Assembly: GCF_000425545.1 (NCBI RefSeq)
Contig: NZ_AUDQ01000012.1
Location: 54,074 to 118,073 of the forward strand
Source of the DNA: Sporosarcina ureae DSM 2281
GTDB lineage: Bacteria; Bacillota; Bacilli; Bacillales_A; Planococcaceae
DNA: 64,000 nt
Direction of reading: 5' to 3'
How positions within the stretch are numbered: the stretch's first letter is position 1; every line of letters starts with the position of its first letter. Positions 62,410 to 64,000 of the stretch are shown in pieces. The position numbers and the translations under genes are program-made. The notes below the pieces were generated by a model that was not told where the DNA came from, searched no databases, and worked only from the letters and a program-made list of their open reading frames with translations.

Positions 62410-62846
62410 AAAAATCCCCCTTATTTTATAATTACCAATGCTTATATATAGGCAACCTGCCGATCTACTAGTCTAGTCGAAGCTGGCTGCCCCTCAGCCT
62501 GCATTTAAATTGTATGCATGTACAGGACGTATTATTTTGTATTTATTGTTAAAAATATACTATCCCCTCCATGTCGCGGATGAAACGCAATAATGATAAT
62601 AGTAAAAGATGTACCTATAAACTTCTCAAAGAGGAAACTAAAACAATTACCTACTCTTTATACATTCCTGAATTGTTTCTAAATTGTGTGGGGACCTGGT
62701 ACCTCCCTACCCCTTATAGTTGATTTCCCCACCATTTGAGCGTATGTTGTTCAATAGAAAACGCAGAACTCAACCTCTTCAATTGAATGGGCAGTCGTAA
62801 TATGTATATAACCTAAAAAGAATATTTACAAAAAGGAGTGTTTTTC
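62410..62846. other. Divergent intergenic region with repeat R5
   Basis: 437 bp between the KstD-like and SDR genes. It holds the truncated palindromic repeat R5 at 62664-62703 and no gene. Confidence 0.5.
62664..62703. repeat. Palindromic repeat R5 (5' truncated)
   Basis: TTCCTGAATTGTTTCTAAAT ... TGTGTGGGGACCTGGTACC; the left arm is missing. Confidence 0.75.
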
Positions 62847-63620
62847 ATGGTAGGAATGATGGAAGGAAAAGCAGGATTAGTAACAGGATCGGGTTCAGGT
62901 ATCGGTAGAGCAACTGCTATTGCATTAGCAAAAGCCGGAGCAAAGGTGATGATCTCTGACGTAAGTGAAGAGGCAGGGCAAGAAACTGTACAACTGATCC
63001 AAGATTTTGGCGGGGAAGCAGCCTTTTTTAAATGTGATGTAAGTAATGAAGAACAAGTGATCGGACTTGTCAATAAAACAGTTGAAACATTCGGCAAGCT
63101 AGACTTTGCACATAACAACGCAGGCATTAACAAAGGGTTAAAGCCTATTGGAGAAATGGATTCGAAGGACTGGGATATTACACTGAAAGTAAATCTGTAT
63201 GGTACGTTTTACTGCATCAAGCATGAAGTAAACGCTATGCTAAAAACGGGTGGCGGTGCAATTGTCAACACAGCATCCGGTGCGGGCATTGAAGGCTCAC
63301 CGAACATGGCGCCATACACTGCATCTAAACACGCCATTGCGGGTCTTACAAAATCAGTAGCATTGGAATATGGCCAACAAGGCATCACGATTAATTCTAT
63401 TGCACCAGGCGCAACGATTACACCGGCAATTGAAAGCTGGTCCAAAACTTCGCCAGAACAATACCAAGGCGTACTGGCTTCCCTTCCAGCCGGAAGAATG
63501 TCTACCGCAGAAGAACAAGCAAACGCTGTGGTATTCCTATGCTCAGACCTTGCGAGATCAATTAGCGGTGTAACACTTGCGGTAGATGGCGGGTATACTG
63601 CGGGTAAAATGCAACAATGA
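62847..63620 (+). CDS. SDR family oxidoreductase
   Basis: 257 residues, classical short-chain dehydrogenase. NAD(P) motif VTGSGSGIGRAT (about 12-23), Asp after the second strand (ISDVSEE) favouring NAD, NNAGI, catalytic NTASGAG (Ser), YTASKHAI (Tyr/Lys). FabG-like; substrate unknown. Start ATG 62847 follows AAAAGGAGTGTTTTTC; the in-frame GTG at 62838 lies in that ribosome site. Confidence 0.9.
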   Translation: MVGMMEGKAGLVTGSGSGIGRATAIALAKAGAKVMISDVSEEAGQETVQLIQDFGGEAAFFKCDVSNEEQVIGLVNKTVETFGKLDFAHNNAGINKGLKPIGEMDSKDWDITLKVNLYGTFYCIKHEVNAMLKTGGGAIVNTASGAGIEGSPNMAPYTASKHAIAGLTKSVALEYGQQGITINSIAPGATITPAIESWSKTSPEQYQGVLASLPAGRMSTAEEQANAVVFLCSDLARSISGVTLAVDGGYTAGKMQQ

Positions 63621-63652
63621 TGTATGTGGATATAAAAAGAGTGGATCTAGAC

Positions 63653-64000
63653 TGACCTAGCGATATGAGACACATATAAAACACCATGATTAGGCTGCTT
63701 TGACACCATATTTTATCGGTGTCAGGTAGCCTAATTTTTCTTGGATACGTTCTTCATTATAATAATTTAAATAGGCAATTACTCGTTCAACTACAATATT
63801 ATTGCGTAATGAATTAAATTTAACGTATTGAAATTCTTCAGATTTCAGACTCGAATGAAATGATTCAATCACCGCATTGTCCCAACAGTTTCCTCGACGT
63901 GACATGCTGCCGATCAGGTCGTTATCCTTGATATAGGCTTGATACGCGTATGACGTATACACACTCCCTTGATCCGAATGTATAATCACTCCTGTGGGGT
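63653..64000 (-). mobile_element. IS3-family insertion sequence (3' end, truncated by window)
   Basis: The left end probably begins at TGACCTAGCGATATGAGACAC (63653), 37 bases before the transposase stop. The right end and inverted repeat are outside the window, so the boundary is an estimate. Confidence 0.7.
63690..64000 (-). CDS. IS3-family transposase OrfB (partial, N-terminus outside window)
   Basis: The visible 103 codons are the C-terminal half of the rve integrase core: IIHSDQGSVYTSYAYQ with the second catalytic Asp, SMSRRGNCWDNAVIESFHSS with the catalytic Glu, and YNEERIQEKLGYLTPIKY. The frame runs off base 64000 without a real start (a GTG at 63989 is internal). It is intact as far as seen. 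Confidence 0.92.
   Translation of the reverse strand, partial: PTGVIIHSDQGSVYTSYAYQAYIKDNDLIGSMSRRGNCWDNAVIESFHSSLKSEEFQYVKFNSLRNNIVVERVIAYLNYYNEERIQEKLGYLTPIKYGVKAA

Noticed and set aside
55117..64000. Genomic island or prophage at the right end
   Set aside because: Apart from the IS3 end and small repeats there is no integrase, phage gene or tRNA junction; the genes are metabolic.

Overview
The window looks like chromosomal DNA of an endospore-forming member of the Bacillales, most likely a Planococcaceae such as Sporosarcina (the genus is an inference). Signs seen are AGGAGG-type ribosome binding sites, many TTG/GTG starts, an S-box leader, spore genes (CwlJ, SspO, YheC/D, a CotY/CotZ-like coat protein), and a block in the same order as the Bacillus subtilis yus region: metN, yusE, yusF, gcvH, yusI, fadE, fadA, fadN. 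No rRNA, tRNA, prophage or CRISPR array was found.

Layout. 1-1.2 kb: 5' part of metN behind a SAM-I riboswitch, with two 120-bp repeats in the leader. 1.2-8.9 kb: yusE/yusF/gcvH/yusI and the fatty-acid beta-oxidation operon fadN-fadA-fadE, with a perfect FadR-type operator ahead of fadN. 9-16 kb: small redox and nuclease genes, a tandem pair of Pro/Gly-rich paralogues with a shared C-terminal domain, and a probable spore-coat group (CotY/Z-like, YheC/D, ATP-grasp). 16-20 kb: a GlcD-type FAD oxidase overlapping a BASS-family transporter, then CapA. 20-34 kb: two copies of a periplasmic oxidoreductase module (SCO protein, TAT-exported small subunit, GMC flavoprotein). One small subunit has an in-frame stop. 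Between them lie an ECF sigma/anti-sigma pair, a polysaccharide deacetylase, two structured repeats, and an acyl-CoA ligase broken by a 53-bp tandem duplication. 34-40 kb: CwlJ, a DHH-CBS-tRNA nucleotidyltransferase, a 444-residue protein made of pentapeptides [FY][ND]xxG, and a PUA-like/HNH nuclease. 40-47.7 kb: a LytTR-DUF3021-ABC export operon, SspO, a GNAT/aminotransferase fusion overlapping a PlsY homologue, and a deaminase. 47.8-55.7 kb: a zinc alcohol dehydrogenase and a TetR-linked acyl-CoA cluster whose racemase, HSD10-like dehydrogenase and LCAD/IVD-type dehydrogenase suggest methyl-branched acyl-CoA breakdown. 55.8-64 kb: an MFS transporter, an Ltp-domain protein, AtoE, a KstD-like flavoprotein, an SDR, several palindromic 'AGGTCCC...GGGACCT' repeats, and the end of an IS3-family element running off the window.

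The window is rich in acyl-CoA metabolism: two beta-oxidation gene sets, two acyl-CoA ligases, a short-chain fatty acid carrier and PlsY. It is also rich in small repeats. Best candidates for something undescribed are the pentapeptide protein, the GNAT/aminotransferase-PlsY pair, the covarying hairpin repeats at 25.4-25.6 kb, and the duplicated GMC/SCO module with a four-cysteine cluster.
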